A stretch of DNA of 52,920 nucleotides from positions 1 through 52,920 of the forward strand of contig JAPJQL010000027.1 of NCBI GenBank assembly GCA_030825115.1. Reading direction: 5' to 3'. Below the pieces are notes generated by a model, which searched no databases, was not told where the DNA came from, and saw only the letters and a program-made list of their open reading frames with translations. Source of the stretch: Lachnospiraceae bacterium (GTDB taxonomy: Bacteria; Bacillota; Clostridia; Lachnospirales; Lachnospiraceae). Both the position numbers and the translations under genes were made by a program. This document shows positions 16,794 through 25,533 of the stretch, piece by piece. Position 1 is the stretch's first letter. The number at the start of each line of letters is the position of its first letter.

Positions 16794-17885
16794 TTAATCC
16801 CTCGGCGGATAACATTCCAGAATTTCCAGATTGCCCGACGGGACATATCGATACGTTTTCAATCCATAGGGCAGGAAAAGTTCATCTCCCTTTCCGACCG
16901 GAATCCGAAACCGTTCTTCCACTCCATACTCAATCCAGCCGCTCCCTCCCACAACCAGCACAACCACGAACCTTTGATTCAACCGTCTGCATTCCCCATC
17001 CGTTCCCCTGCACAAAATCCGGTTCATGCCAAAACAGGGAGTCGTGTCATAGCCGATCAGCCGTTCCTCTTCTCCCCACGGATACCGGCGGCAGTCCGGC
17101 CGCAAAAATATCCGTCTTCTCACCGCCTCTTTCTCGGCACAGTCAAAATCAAAACAGTCCAAAAGCCCGTCATATCCAATCCCGGAGTGAAGCGACTCCT
17201 CTGGAAGTTCCGAACCATCCGGGCGAAAACGCTCTGCCCGCAGAGTGATGTCCGTCGGCTCCTGGATCTCCGCAATCAGGCTTCCTTTGCCCGGAGCATG
17301 CGGAAGCCCTGCCGGAATAAAAATCATATCTCCCCGTTTGACAGAAAAACGGTGAAGGCAATCCAATATCCCCTCCGTATCCTGTTTCACGATCAGCTCC
17401 CGAAACCGTTCTTTTGTAACTCCCGGACGAAAACCAGCCCAAATACACGCATCTTCCCCCGGCTCTGTATCCAGCACATACCAGCTCTCCGTCTTCCCAA
17501 ACGGGGAGTGAAAATATTTCTGCGCCTTTTCTTTGTCCGGATGGGTCTGCACCAGGAGACGGTCGCGAGAATTCAGCAGTTTTAGCAAAAAGCCCGTTGT
17601 CGCACCATACCGCCGCCCAAACTCCGCACCCAGATACTGTTCCGGTTTTCTCAAAAGTTCCTCGGCAAGACACAGTTCTCCGCCGTCCGCCTTCACGATA
17701 CAGGAGCGGCTGTCGCGGGATCCCTCCAGCACACACTGGACCACCGAGGCAATCCACATCTGTGATACATACTCCTGCCCCGGCTCCACCGCCTCTCCGA
17801 GAAAACGCTCGATCAGCCCGCCTCCCGGAATCAGATACGGAATTTTATTTGTTTTCAGTTTGATCGGCTGTTCATATTGTTCCAT
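16794..17885 (-). CDS. manA: Class I mannose-6-phosphate isomerase
   Basis: Zinc-dependent cupin that interconverts mannose 6-phosphate and fructose 6-phosphate. The 363-residue protein shows the zinc-site motifs QTHPDKEKAQKYF (Gln/His), GKTESW (Glu) and IPAGLPHAPGKG (His), and the EIQEPTDITLR block typical of short Firmicute ManA. It lies at the end of the sulfatase/TctABC locus but has its own good promoter (17926-17954) and terminator, so it may be expressed independently. In context it could feed mannose from the degraded glycan into glycolysis. Confidence 0.88.
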   Translation of the reverse strand: MEQYEQPIKLKTNKIPYLIPGGGLIERFLGEAVEPGQEYVSQMWIASVVQCVLEGSRDSRSCIVKADGGELCLAEELLRKPEQYLGAEFGRRYGATTGFLLKLLNSRDRLLVQTHPDKEKAQKYFHSPFGKTESWYVLDTEPGEDACIWAGFRPGVTKERFRELIVKQDTEGILDCLHRFSVKRGDMIFIPAGLPHAPGKGSLIAEIQEPTDITLRAERFRPDGSELPEESLHSGIGYDGLLDCFDFDCAEKEAVRRRIFLRPDCRRYPWGEEERLIGYDTTPCFGMNRILCRGTDGECRRLNQRFVVVLVVGGSGWIEYGVEERFRIPVGKGDELFLPYGLKTYRYVPSGNLEILECYPPRD

Positions 17886-17925
17886 GGTTTATTCTCCCAA
17901 TTTTTTTGTCAGTCACAATAAGCTT

Positions 17926-17954
17926 ATCATATGCTTTTTTGCCGGACATGACAA
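17926..17954 (-). promoter_or_regulatory. Promoter of manA
   Basis: A minus-strand TTGTCA (17949-17954) is spaced exactly 17 bp from TATGAT (17926-17931), about 40 bp before the manA ATG. It is a 5/6 match at both boxes. Confidence 0.65.
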
Positions 17955-18018
17955 GTACAACTTTAAGAATACCACTCACTTCCGCCGCAGCGCGATCCTC
18001 GCGAAGCGTTTTTCTTGC

Positions 18019-19413
18019 CTATTCAATCTTATTCTGCAAAATTCCGCGGAGAGCTCCGACATATTTCCGGCATTCCGGCAATATCACCTGCGTCTTTGTG
18101 CTATAGGAATCCGGCGTACAGCAGATCGCGCCTTCAGGCAGATCCAAACGGCCCGCAGTCAGCAGCGGATCGCCTGTCGTTCGCTGCCATACCGCCAGAC
18201 GATGTTTCATATCGTCCAACACCGCACGGTACGCTTCCTCCCCCGCCAGATTATTGCGTTCCTGCGGGTCCAGCATCAGATCATACAGCTCTTCTCGTTC
18301 CATTTCCCGCTCAAAATAGCCATACCGCCGAAACACCTCTTTCGACAAGCTGTCATCCATATGGGTAGGAGGGTACGTTTGAAAACCGTTGTCCCACCTT
18401 CTAATATACTTATACCTGCGGGTGCGGACACAACGCACCGGTTCATACGCCACATGGTAGTTGATCTCCGCAAAAACTTCCTCTCTGATTTCTTTGCACG
18501 CTCCACGAAGCACAGGCAGGAACGATATCCCCTGCAGCCATTCCGGTTTTTCAAGCCCCAGCAGATCGCAGACCGTCGGAAACACATCCACATGCGAAAG
18601 CAGGGCATCGCTCACCCTGCCCTGCCGTATTCCCGGGCAGCGAATCAAAAACGCCACACCCGTCCCATCATCGTAGAGCGTACACTTCATCATCGGAAAC
18701 GGGAGTCCGTGATCTGTCGTGAAGATGATCAACGTATTGTCATATTCTCCCGACTCCCTCAGCGCGTCCAGGATATCGCCGCACAGGCGGTCCACCGTCT
18801 TCACGGAAATCAGCATCCCCGCCATGTCCTCCCTGCATTCGGGCAGGTTCGGAATCCCTTTTGGCACCTGTACATAGTCCACTTCATAATCTTCCGGCAC
18901 TCTCGGGTATTCCCGGTGTGTACATCCAAATCCGACCGCCAGGAAAAAGGGCTTCTCATCCCGGTCCCGGTTTTTCAGATACTCCACCGCATTCTCTGCC
19001 GCCATCTCATCCTGCCATGTATACAGGTCGCACTGCGGCATATCATTCCTGTAATATTCAGGCGGATTCAGGCAGCGTTCATATCCGATCGTTTCCTCTT
19101 CATGAAGCTTCACCTCGTGCTGAACGCCCGACAGCACCGTCTCATACCCGTTATCCTTCAGAAAACGGGCAAGGTGATGGTTTCCATCGATACAAAATCC
19201 CCTGTGAGACAAACCTGTCAGCCCGTTGCTGTGGGCATACTGGCCCGTCAGCAGCACGCCGCGGCTCGGAGAACAGGTCGGGCTGGCACAATGCAGATTG
19301 CAAAACGCCACCCCTTCCCCGGACAAAGAAAGCAGGTTCGGCGTCTCCACCGGATATCCATAAGTCTGTAAATACCGCCCGATATCATGGGTATTTAAAT
19401 ATAGCACATTCAT
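18019..19413 (-). CDS. Cytosolic sulfatase, resembles S1_8 / SGSH N-sulfatases
   Basis: Type I sulfatase of about 464 residues. The CSPSRGVLLTGQ motif (Cys about residue 47) marks the Cys matured to formylglycine by an anaerobic sulfatase-maturating enzyme, which is not in the window. The metal ligands are NTHD near the N-terminus and FTTDHG in the middle. LPFPMMKCTLYDDGTGVAFL after FTTDHG resembles the region of N-sulfoglucosamine sulfohydrolases. The ATG at 19413 with upstream GGAGAAAG was chosen over a TTG at 19431. There is no signal peptide, so the substrate must be imported, probably by the TctABC system upstream. Exact sulfate ester or sulfamate specificity is unproven. Confidence 0.82.
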   Translation of the reverse strand: MNVLYLNTHDIGRYLQTYGYPVETPNLLSLSGEGVAFCNLHCASPTCSPSRGVLLTGQYAHSNGLTGLSHRGFCIDGNHHLARFLKDNGYETVLSGVQHEVKLHEEETIGYERCLNPPEYYRNDMPQCDLYTWQDEMAAENAVEYLKNRDRDEKPFFLAVGFGCTHREYPRVPEDYEVDYVQVPKGIPNLPECREDMAGMLISVKTVDRLCGDILDALRESGEYDNTLIIFTTDHGLPFPMMKCTLYDDGTGVAFLIRCPGIRQGRVSDALLSHVDVFPTVCDLLGLEKPEWLQGISFLPVLRGACKEIREEVFAEINYHVAYEPVRCVRTRRYKYIRRWDNGFQTYPPTHMDDSLSKEVFRRYGYFEREMEREELYDLMLDPQERNNLAGEEAYRAVLDDMKHRLAVWQRTTGDPLLTAGRLDLPEGAICCTPDSYSTKTQVILPECRKYVGALRGILQNKIE

Positions 19414-19450
19414 ATCTTTCTCCGTTCCCAAAGGGCATCATCCGACAGGA

Positions 19451-20983
19451 CTAATGTACATCCGCAAAGATCGGAGACACCCAGGCCACATCACCATTTT
19501 TCAGCCACACCCGCAGGCGGTACTGGCTTCCCTTTTCCATCACGACCTTCTTCTCAAACTCCATCGTATAAGCCCGCTCCGGCACTGCCTGACGAAGCCT
19601 GGTCTTATATGCATTGTGCCAGTAAAAATCATCCCGGTAATGCTCCACATTCCCAAACGTCCGCCGGGCCAGCTCCACGCTCTCTTTATACTGCGGCAGG
19701 ATGCGGGAAGTCTCCATAAGCTGCTGCAGCGTAAAGCGGTATTCATAATCATCCACTTTCAGACAGATCTCATCTGTCAGCTTTCCCTCAACCTCAAACA
19801 CAAAACCTTCTTTCACCACCGTACTCGGTCCCATCCAATGTCCGGTCGTGGTGGACATATAGGTAGTCATATGGAACTTGCATCCATGTTCTGTCACATC
19901 GAACAGCCTCTGCCCATAACTGTTCCAGGCTTTCTCAACAGAAACCAGACGTCCCGGAACCGACAGGGAACCGTCCCACTCACGCACCAGCATATCTTTA
20001 TAAAAATTCGGATTCGGACCCCACCCAAACTCGGCGGCAAATTTTACCCGGATCGTCTCATCCTCTCCAATTCCGACCCTTTCCCAGGTCCCGGAATGCA
20101 CCACCATCTCATCCAAAAGGTTGTCCTTCAAGATCTCAACCCGGTCGATGGCATCCGCTGCATTGACCGAAAATCTCAGAACATGCTCTCCGGCCGGAAC
20201 GACAGAGCCCATCGGGCTTTCATCAATCGTAAAGTCAATGTCCATCCGGCTGCGGCTCACTCCATAAACCCGCCTTGCCTTCATTCCTTCCCAGATGGCT
20301 TCCTTGCTGCTGTCCTCAGCCAGCACACACATGCTTCCGTGATCATACACCGCCGGAACGCTGTGGTTGTCGCCCGATGCGATACAGCCGACATGGATTC
20401 CCGCTTCCAGCCCGCGCTCATAGCAGGTTTCGCCGGTTCTCGGCCCCATATGGAGATGGCGTTCCATATCCATAGCGCCCGTGTCGTTTTCGCTACATCC
20501 GTGGCTTGAATAAATTTCCGCAAACGGAGAAAACGCCTCGTCATGTGTCTCCCAGTTTTTCCCGCGGCTATTCAGCTGATATGCGACATGGTGAGGGATT
20601 GCGATCGCCTCCGTCTCCTGGTACGCCTCCTTCAGTTCCTGATATCGCATCGGATGCTTCATATCCTGGCAGTTGTCCAGAAAGAACACATTGTGGTCCC
20701 CATCCTGGCCAGAACCCTGCCATTCGTATCCCATAAACATCGGATACCCGTCCCGGTCTACCTCATCCACTTTTTCTCTCAGAATTTCCCAGTCCTTTGC
20801 AATCTCCTCTGCCGGACACAAGTCTTCCAGCCCTGCGCCGCTCTCCGTTCTGATCATCCGAAACGGATAGTAGGCGATCGGCCAGAAATCCAGCACCGCC
20901 TTTGCATGTTCTACCCACTGTTCCAGGTCTTTCATCTGGTTATGATGGATATTGCTATGTAAATCTGTCCACAGTTTTTTCAT
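19451..20983 (-). CDS. PHP-type DUF3604/CehA-McbA family metallohydrolase
   Basis: A 510-residue protein with a PHP-like metal-binding domain: WTDLHSNIHHNQ at residues 5-16, GYEWQGSG, IPHHVAY and ASGDNHSV, all supplying His/Asp ligands. The C-terminal half is beta-rich. DUF3604/CehA-McbA relatives often sit beside sulfatases and transporters, but their substrates are mostly unknown; hydrolysis of an ester or phosphoester is the general expectation. The ATG at 20983 follows GGAGG at ideal spacing and replaces an upstream start at 21004. It lies between tctA and the sulfatase and has no signal peptide. Confidence 0.72.
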   Translation of the reverse strand: MKKLWTDLHSNIHHNQMKDLEQWVEHAKAVLDFWPIAYYPFRMIRTESGAGLEDLCPAEEIAKDWEILREKVDEVDRDGYPMFMGYEWQGSGQDGDHNVFFLDNCQDMKHPMRYQELKEAYQETEAIAIPHHVAYQLNSRGKNWETHDEAFSPFAEIYSSHGCSENDTGAMDMERHLHMGPRTGETCYERGLEAGIHVGCIASGDNHSVPAVYDHGSMCVLAEDSSKEAIWEGMKARRVYGVSRSRMDIDFTIDESPMGSVVPAGEHVLRFSVNAADAIDRVEILKDNLLDEMVVHSGTWERVGIGEDETIRVKFAAEFGWGPNPNFYKDMLVREWDGSLSVPGRLVSVEKAWNSYGQRLFDVTEHGCKFHMTTYMSTTTGHWMGPSTVVKEGFVFEVEGKLTDEICLKVDDYEYRFTLQQLMETSRILPQYKESVELARRTFGNVEHYRDDFYWHNAYKTRLRQAVPERAYTMEFEKKVVMEKGSQYRLRVWLKNGDVAWVSPIFADVH

Positions 20984-21029
20984 ATTTTCCTCCAGCTGGC
21001 GCAATTCCCGCGCCTCTTTTTTTGATTCT

Positions 21030-22547
21030 TTATTCTTCCTGTTCCGATTTCATAAACTGGCTGGTCGCCTTCCGCTGTTGTGCATCTCCTTTTTTCAGCA
21101 GCACGATCAGCACAAAAGTAAGGATAATAAACGCCAGACAGATCGGCCTCTTCACAAAAATCGACCAGGAACCGCCAGACATAACCAGCGCATTTCTCAG
21201 ATTGGACTCTGCCGTAGGCCCCAGCACCATGCCCAGCACGATCGGCACAGCCGGAAAATCCACCTTCTGCATAAAATATGCAATCACACCAAACATCAGC
21301 ATGACGTATACATCCATCTCCGAACTGCCTATCGCATATGCTCCTGCGCAGCAGGTCACAACCAGGATCGCCGTCAGAAGGTCCTGAGGAATATGCGTGA
21401 TCTTAACAAACAGGCCGAGCAGATATTTCCCCTGGACAAACATGACGATCTGGGCGACCACACAGCCGATCAGGACAGCATATACAACCGGACCCGAAGA
21501 CGAAAACAGCTTCGGTCCCACTACCAGCCCATGCATCGTAAATGCGCCGAGCAGGGTTGCGGCAACCACGTCGCCAGGGATTCCAAGGGTAAGCAGCGGG
21601 ATCAGGGTCGCCGCCGTCGCCCCATTATTGGCTGATTCCGGGGCTGCGATTCCCTTCACTTCACCTTCCCCGAATTTTTCGCCCGGTTTTGCACACCGTT
21701 TCGCCTCATTATAAGCAATAAAAGATGCAATCGCGCCGCCCGTACCAGGAATTGCACCGATAAACGAACCGATCAGCGATGATTTTGCCATCGTAGGCAA
21801 TGTCTTTTTTATATCTTCCTTCGTAATATGGTCATTTTTGTCAGCTTCTTTTAACTCTGACACCACAACCGTCTCCGTCTTGTTGATCCGCCCTATCATC
21901 TGCGCGATCGCATATACGCCGAGCAGTACTGCCAGCATTTTGATTCCGTTGTAGAGACGCAGATTGCCAAACGTAAAGCGGGTAAGCCCGCTGACCGAAT
22001 CAATGCCGACCGTCGCCAAAAGAATTCCAAGACCGCCGCTGATCAGCCCCTTTACCAGGCTTTTGCCGCTCACCGAGGCGATGACCGAGAGGCCGAACAG
22101 CGCCAGCGCAAAATACTCCGGAGAGCCGAATTTGATCGCCACTTTACTGATCTGTGGCGCAAAAAACAGCAGACAGAACGCGCTGACCAGACCGCCAAAA
22201 GTGGACGCCACCAGCGCCATGTCAAGAGCCCGTCTCGGCTGCCCCTTCTGGCACAGCGGATATCCGTCGATCAGGGTGGCTGCCGCCGCATTGGTCCCCG
22301 GCGTGTTGATCAGAATGGAACTGATAGAACCACCGAAATTAGAGCCAAAAAAAATCGCCGTCAGCATCAAAAGCGCAGGAACCGTCCCCATCTGAAAGGT
22401 AAACGGAAGAAGAACCGTTATCGCCAGATTTCCGTTCATGCCCGGAATAGCGCCGAAAATAATACCAATAAAGATACCGATATTCACAAAGATAAAATTC
22501 TGCACCGTGAGAAGCTGCACCAGCGCAGATGATATTGTCTGTCCCAT
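21030..22547 (-). CDS. tctA: Tripartite tricarboxylate transporter, TctA large permease
   Basis: Large membrane subunit of a TTT-family secondary importer, 505 residues with about 12 hydrophobic segments. Family motifs include GAIPGMNGNLAITVLLPFTF, SISSILINTPGTNAAAATLIDGYP and GAIPGTGGAIASF. It works with TctB and the binding protein TctC, encoded directly upstream. TTT systems carry carboxylates, so with a sulfatase and GH28 nearby the cargo could be an acidic mono- or oligosaccharide rather than citrate; that is inference. Confidence 0.92.
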   Translation of the reverse strand: MGQTISSALVQLLTVQNFIFVNIGIFIGIIFGAIPGMNGNLAITVLLPFTFQMGTVPALLMLTAIFFGSNFGGSISSILINTPGTNAAAATLIDGYPLCQKGQPRRALDMALVASTFGGLVSAFCLLFFAPQISKVAIKFGSPEYFALALFGLSVIASVSGKSLVKGLISGGLGILLATVGIDSVSGLTRFTFGNLRLYNGIKMLAVLLGVYAIAQMIGRINKTETVVVSELKEADKNDHITKEDIKKTLPTMAKSSLIGSFIGAIPGTGGAIASFIAYNEAKRCAKPGEKFGEGEVKGIAAPESANNGATAATLIPLLTLGIPGDVVAATLLGAFTMHGLVVGPKLFSSSGPVVYAVLIGCVVAQIVMFVQGKYLLGLFVKITHIPQDLLTAILVVTCCAGAYAIGSSEMDVYVMLMFGVIAYFMQKVDFPAVPIVLGMVLGPTAESNLRNALVMSGGSWSIFVKRPICLAFIILTFVLIVLLKKGDAQQRKATSQFMKSEQEE

Positions 22548-22566
22548 AATCCCTCCTATCTGACGC

Positions 22567-23010
22567 CTATGGCATCTGTATATGCAGCACTTTTGAAAAC
22601 AGAAGATACAGCACTAAAACAACAACCAGAATGATTCCATAAAAAGATTTCCTCTTCGTTCCGGTGAAAGCCAGTGTCGCAACCCCCAAAAATGCTGTCG
22701 AAACAAGAAAACTCTTTTTAAACAAAAGCGCGTATACCAGGATTACCGCCATGTATCCAAGCGCCTTTCCCTCTTTTTTTACATCGATGACCTTGACGTC
22801 ATCCTTCTTCAATATCAGACTCTGCACAACCAGTACAACCCCGCATATCACCCAGAGAGCCGCAACCGCATAAGGCACGGTCTTGGAGGTAATGCCGTAA
22901 GTTACCGCATAATCTTCAGCAATCTGGCTCGGGATGATCATCCAGCAGGCGCCGCCCAACAGGATACTCACAATTCCGGCCACCAGATTGGAACGATATT
23001 TCACTTTCAT
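22567..23010 (-). CDS. tctB: Tripartite tricarboxylate transporter, TctB small permease
   Basis: The small membrane subunit of the TTT importer, 147 residues with four hydrophobic segments (starting MKVKYRSNLVAGIVSILLGG). Sequence is weakly conserved in this family; size, topology and position between tctC and tctA make the call. It is preceded by the intercistronic hairpin at 23034-23083. Confidence 0.85.
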   Translation of the reverse strand: MKVKYRSNLVAGIVSILLGGACWMIIPSQIAEDYAVTYGITSKTVPYAVAALWVICGVVLVVQSLILKKDDVKVIDVKKEGKALGYMAVILVYALLFKKSFLVSTAFLGVATLAFTGTKRKSFYGIILVVVLVLYLLFSKVLHIQMP

Positions 23011-23033
23011 ATTTTCTCCTCCAGTTTTGAGTC

Positions 23034-23083
23034 AAAAAGGGGATGCCGCAATATACTCCGCAGCTTTGCAGCATCCCCTTTTT
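23034..23083 (-). terminator. Intercistronic hairpin between tctC and tctB
   Basis: AAAAAGGGGATGC and GCATCCCCTTTTT form a 13-bp inverted repeat right after the tctC stop, with a T-rich tail on the minus strand. It probably causes partial termination or protects the tctC message, so that binding protein exceeds permease. Confidence 0.65.
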
Positions 23084-23084
23084 A

Positions 23085-24227
23085 TTATTTCGCGTAATAT
23101 TTATCGTAAGCTTCCTGGCACATTGCCGCCGCATCTGCAATCGTCTTTCTGATCGTCTCGCCATCCGAGAGGTCCGGAACATAGCTTGCATTCGCCGCCA
23201 GTTCTTTGAATTCATCTGTCTCGCTGTAATCCAGGATCGCCTGATGGATCGCTTCCACATCTGTCGGGTTCACATCTTTTTTTGTCATCAGGAAATTGCA
23301 GGTCTGGAATACGATGTCATAGCCCAGAGATTTTGCCGTCGGCACCGTAAATCCCTCATACCCCGTGTAAGGCTCGTTCGAGAAAACAACGATCGGCACC
23401 AGGCTTCCTTCCTCAACATACTGGGCTCCCAGAGAAGAGGTGGCAAGCGCGCACACTACATTGCCTCCGGCCAAAGCCAGAAGGTCCTTCGCACTACCAT
23501 CAGAAGTAACAGCCTCTGCTTCAATCCCCGCCTCGCCAAACAGCATCGTGGCAAGCAGATGAGTAGTTCCGCCCGGCGCATTAGAGCCATAAACGATACG
23601 GTTATCCTTTGCATATTCCATAAGCCCGTCCCAGTCTTCCACGCCTGAAAGGGACGGCGCTACAAACAGCATGATGTCTTCTGTCACCAGACCACTTACA
23701 AACTGATAGTCTTCCAGCTTTACATTCACATCTTTATTAAACAGCGGAGCAAGCGTAAACATTGCAATCCCGCCGGCCATAATCTCCGTAGCATCCGTCT
23801 TCGCCGCATCTAAGTCTGCCGCTGCGATCGCACCGTTCGCTCCGGTCAGGTTATTGATCACAACAGATTTTCCATATGTCTTTTGCAGACCCTGTCCGAT
23901 GATTCTGGCCACCGTGTCCATCGTGCCGCCCGCCGCAAACGGAACCCGGATGTTAAAATCCTTGGAAGGAACAAATGACGCCGCCGTCACTTCCCCTGCC
24001 GCCTCACTTTCCCCGGAATCTCCTGCCGCCTGTGTTCCTGCCGAAGCCGGCGCCGCAGTCGTCGGCGCTTCCGTCTTAGCTGTCTGGCTTCCCCCGCAAG
24101 CCGTCATGGAAACTGCCATAATCCCCGCCATTGTCATTGCCAGTAATCTCTTTCTCATGATACCTCTCCTTTTCCTGAAAATGTTTTCAGTTATTTTCTT
24201 CCTGTTATGGACATTGTAACAGTACAT
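23085..24227 (-). CDS. tctC: Tripartite tricarboxylate transporter substrate-binding lipoprotein, TctC
   Basis: Extracytoplasmic binding protein of the TTT system. The annotated frame is 380 residues. A better start is the ATG at about 24158 (MRKRLLAMTMAGIMAVSMTACGG), giving a standard lipoprotein signal with lipobox SMTAC, preceded by AGGAGAGG. After a Thr/Ala linker comes the Bug/TctC fold with IRVPFAAGGTMDTVARIIGQGL and GSNAPGGTTHLLATM, which bind the carboxylate. A strong promoter (24213-24241) and two palindromes lie upstream. Confidence 0.88.
   Translation of the reverse strand: MYCYNVHNRKKITENIFRKRRGIMRKRLLAMTMAGIMAVSMTACGGSQTAKTEAPTTAAPASAGTQAAGDSGESEAAGEVTAASFVPSKDFNIRVPFAAGGTMDTVARIIGQGLQKTYGKSVVINNLTGANGAIAAADLDAAKTDATEIMAGGIAMFTLAPLFNKDVNVKLEDYQFVSGLVTEDIMLFVAPSLSGVEDWDGLMEYAKDNRIVYGSNAPGGTTHLLATMLFGEAGIEAEAVTSDGSAKDLLALAGGNVVCALATSSLGAQYVEEGSLVPIVVFSNEPYTGYEGFTVPTAKSLGYDIVFQTCNFLMTKKDVNPTDVEAIHQAILDYSETDEFKELAANASYVPDLSDGETIRKTIADAAAMCQEAYDKYYAK
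24175..24190. promoter_or_regulatory. Operator/cre-like palindrome downstream of the tctC promoter
   Basis: CTGAAAATGTTTTCAG, a 16-bp palindrome apart from its central TG, lies about 15-30 bp downstream of the expected transcription start, in roadblock position. It could bind the neighbouring LacI protein or CcpA (cre consensus TGNAANCGNTNNCA). Confidence 0.65.
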
Positions 24228-24241
24228 TTTGTACTTGTCAA
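24213..24241 (-). promoter_or_regulatory. Strong sigma-A promoter of tctC
   Basis: TTGACA (24236-24241) and TACAAT (24213-24218), separated by exactly 17 bp on the minus strand. The spacer contains the perfect inverted repeat AGTACA-AAA-TGTACT. It is among the best promoters in the window. Confidence 0.8.
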
Positions 24242-24328
24242 CTACTATTTTTGTTGTTATTTACTATTTTTACAAACATTTCATCGATATTTTATGTGTT
24301 TTTATAGTGAATAATATTTTTCGATTAT

Positions 24329-24344
24329 CTGAAAACGTTTTCAG
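24329..24344. promoter_or_regulatory. Operator/cre-like palindrome upstream of the tctC promoter
   Basis: CTGAAAACGTTTTCAG, a perfect 16-bp palindrome, lies about 90-100 bp upstream of the tctC -35 and 154 bp from the second copy, centre to centre. A LacI-family dimer pair could loop the promoter. It also matches the CcpA cre consensus. Confidence 0.7.
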
Positions 24345-24435
24345 TATTACTTTAAAAAATCCGCTCCATCCGGCCACAGACCACAGAAGCCAGACAGAGC
24401 GCTAAAACAACCTGGGCAGCCGTATCGATTCTGTC

Positions 24436-25434
24436 TCAAAACTGATAATTCACTTTAATGTCATAAATCTTAGGGCTTGCTTCCCTGCATTCCTCCGATA
24501 TTTTTCGGTGCAGCAGCTCCGACGCCGTGATGCCGACTGCTTCCGGATTTTTGATGACCAGGGAACATTCGATCCCCAGCTTGTCAGCCGTACCCGCCTG
24601 GGCAAATCCCGCCACATCCACATGCCCGATCCACTCCGGATAATACTGGTGGATTGCCATCACCACATATTCCAGAATATCAGAGCCAAACGCCACGATC
24701 AGCGGGCGCTCCCCCTCTCTGACCTTTGAGGCCAGCTCCCGGAGCGCTTCCACCACCATTTCTATCTTTCTCGCTGTATAGACCCGCAGAATCTCTTCCT
24801 CTGGCTTTCCGACCTCTTCAAATGCCTGACCGGAACCGGCAAGGCACATGCGGGTGTTAAAGCTGTCCATCCAGCCAAACAGCATCAGCACCTGATCGCA
24901 GGGCTTATTCTTCAAAAGCCAGGACAGCAGGCGATACGCGTTCTCCCTGTGGTTCTCCAGAACGATATCACAGCCGATATCCTCCAGACGGTCAATTGCG
25001 ATCATATTTTTATAATCCCTCGCCACATTCTGGAGATACGGCGTGTTCTGGCCGCAGGGCGCCACGATGATGCCCGCCGCCTTCTGGTTCAGCAGCTCCT
25101 GGATATAAAACTTCTCTTTTGCGCCGTCACTGTCGCTTTCACAGATAAAGGTCACGTATTTCCGCTCAAAAAAATAATCGCTGACCACACCGCTGACCTT
25201 GCCGAAAAAATATTCCATGTGAGGTACTACAAGCCCGACGATGTTGGACCTCCCCCGTTTTAAATTCTGTGCAAACGAATTCGGTTCATACTGCAATTCC
25301 CGTATGGCATTCTTGATATTATAGGCCGCAAGGGGCTGGATACTCTTTGGGTCCGCCAGATACCGGGATACAGAACTGATGGATACCCCTGCCAATGCAG
25401 CCACCTCACGGATTGTTACCTTTTTTTCCTTCAT
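24436..25434 (-). CDS. LacI-family transcriptional regulator
   Basis: A 332-residue LacI/GalR protein with HTH VTIREVAALAGVSISSVSRY near residues 5-24 and a sugar-binding domain. The ATG at 25434 was chosen because the HTH normally begins within the first few residues and GGGGGAG precedes it; the frame extends to 25464. It lies between the GH28 gene and tctC on the same strand. The two palindromes before tctC are its likely targets, so it probably senses the TctABC substrate or a breakdown product. Confidence 0.88.
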   Translation of the reverse strand: MKEKKVTIREVAALAGVSISSVSRYLADPKSIQPLAAYNIKNAIRELQYEPNSFAQNLKRGRSNIVGLVVPHMEYFFGKVSGVVSDYFFERKYVTFICESDSDGAKEKFYIQELLNQKAAGIIVAPCGQNTPYLQNVARDYKNMIAIDRLEDIGCDIVLENHRENAYRLLSWLLKNKPCDQVLMLFGWMDSFNTRMCLAGSGQAFEEVGKPEEEILRVYTARKIEMVVEALRELASKVREGERPLIVAFGSDILEYVVMAIHQYYPEWIGHVDVAGFAQAGTADKLGIECSLVIKNPEAVGITASELLHRKISEECREASPKIYDIKVNYQF

Positions 25435-25533
25435 ATGCTCCCCCTGTTTCTCGACTGTTTCCATAATTTTACTTTACTTTTGGAAACATGGCAAGGGGTT
25501 TCCTTATTCCTTCGCTCATCCAGTGTCTGAATG

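Noticed and set aside
17533..19371. A 612-codon plus-strand ORF
   Set aside because: Lies opposite manA and the sulfatase, which have clear motifs and ribosome-binding sites; its translation is rich in Arg/His/Ser/Pro without any domain, as in antisense shadows of GC-rich genes.
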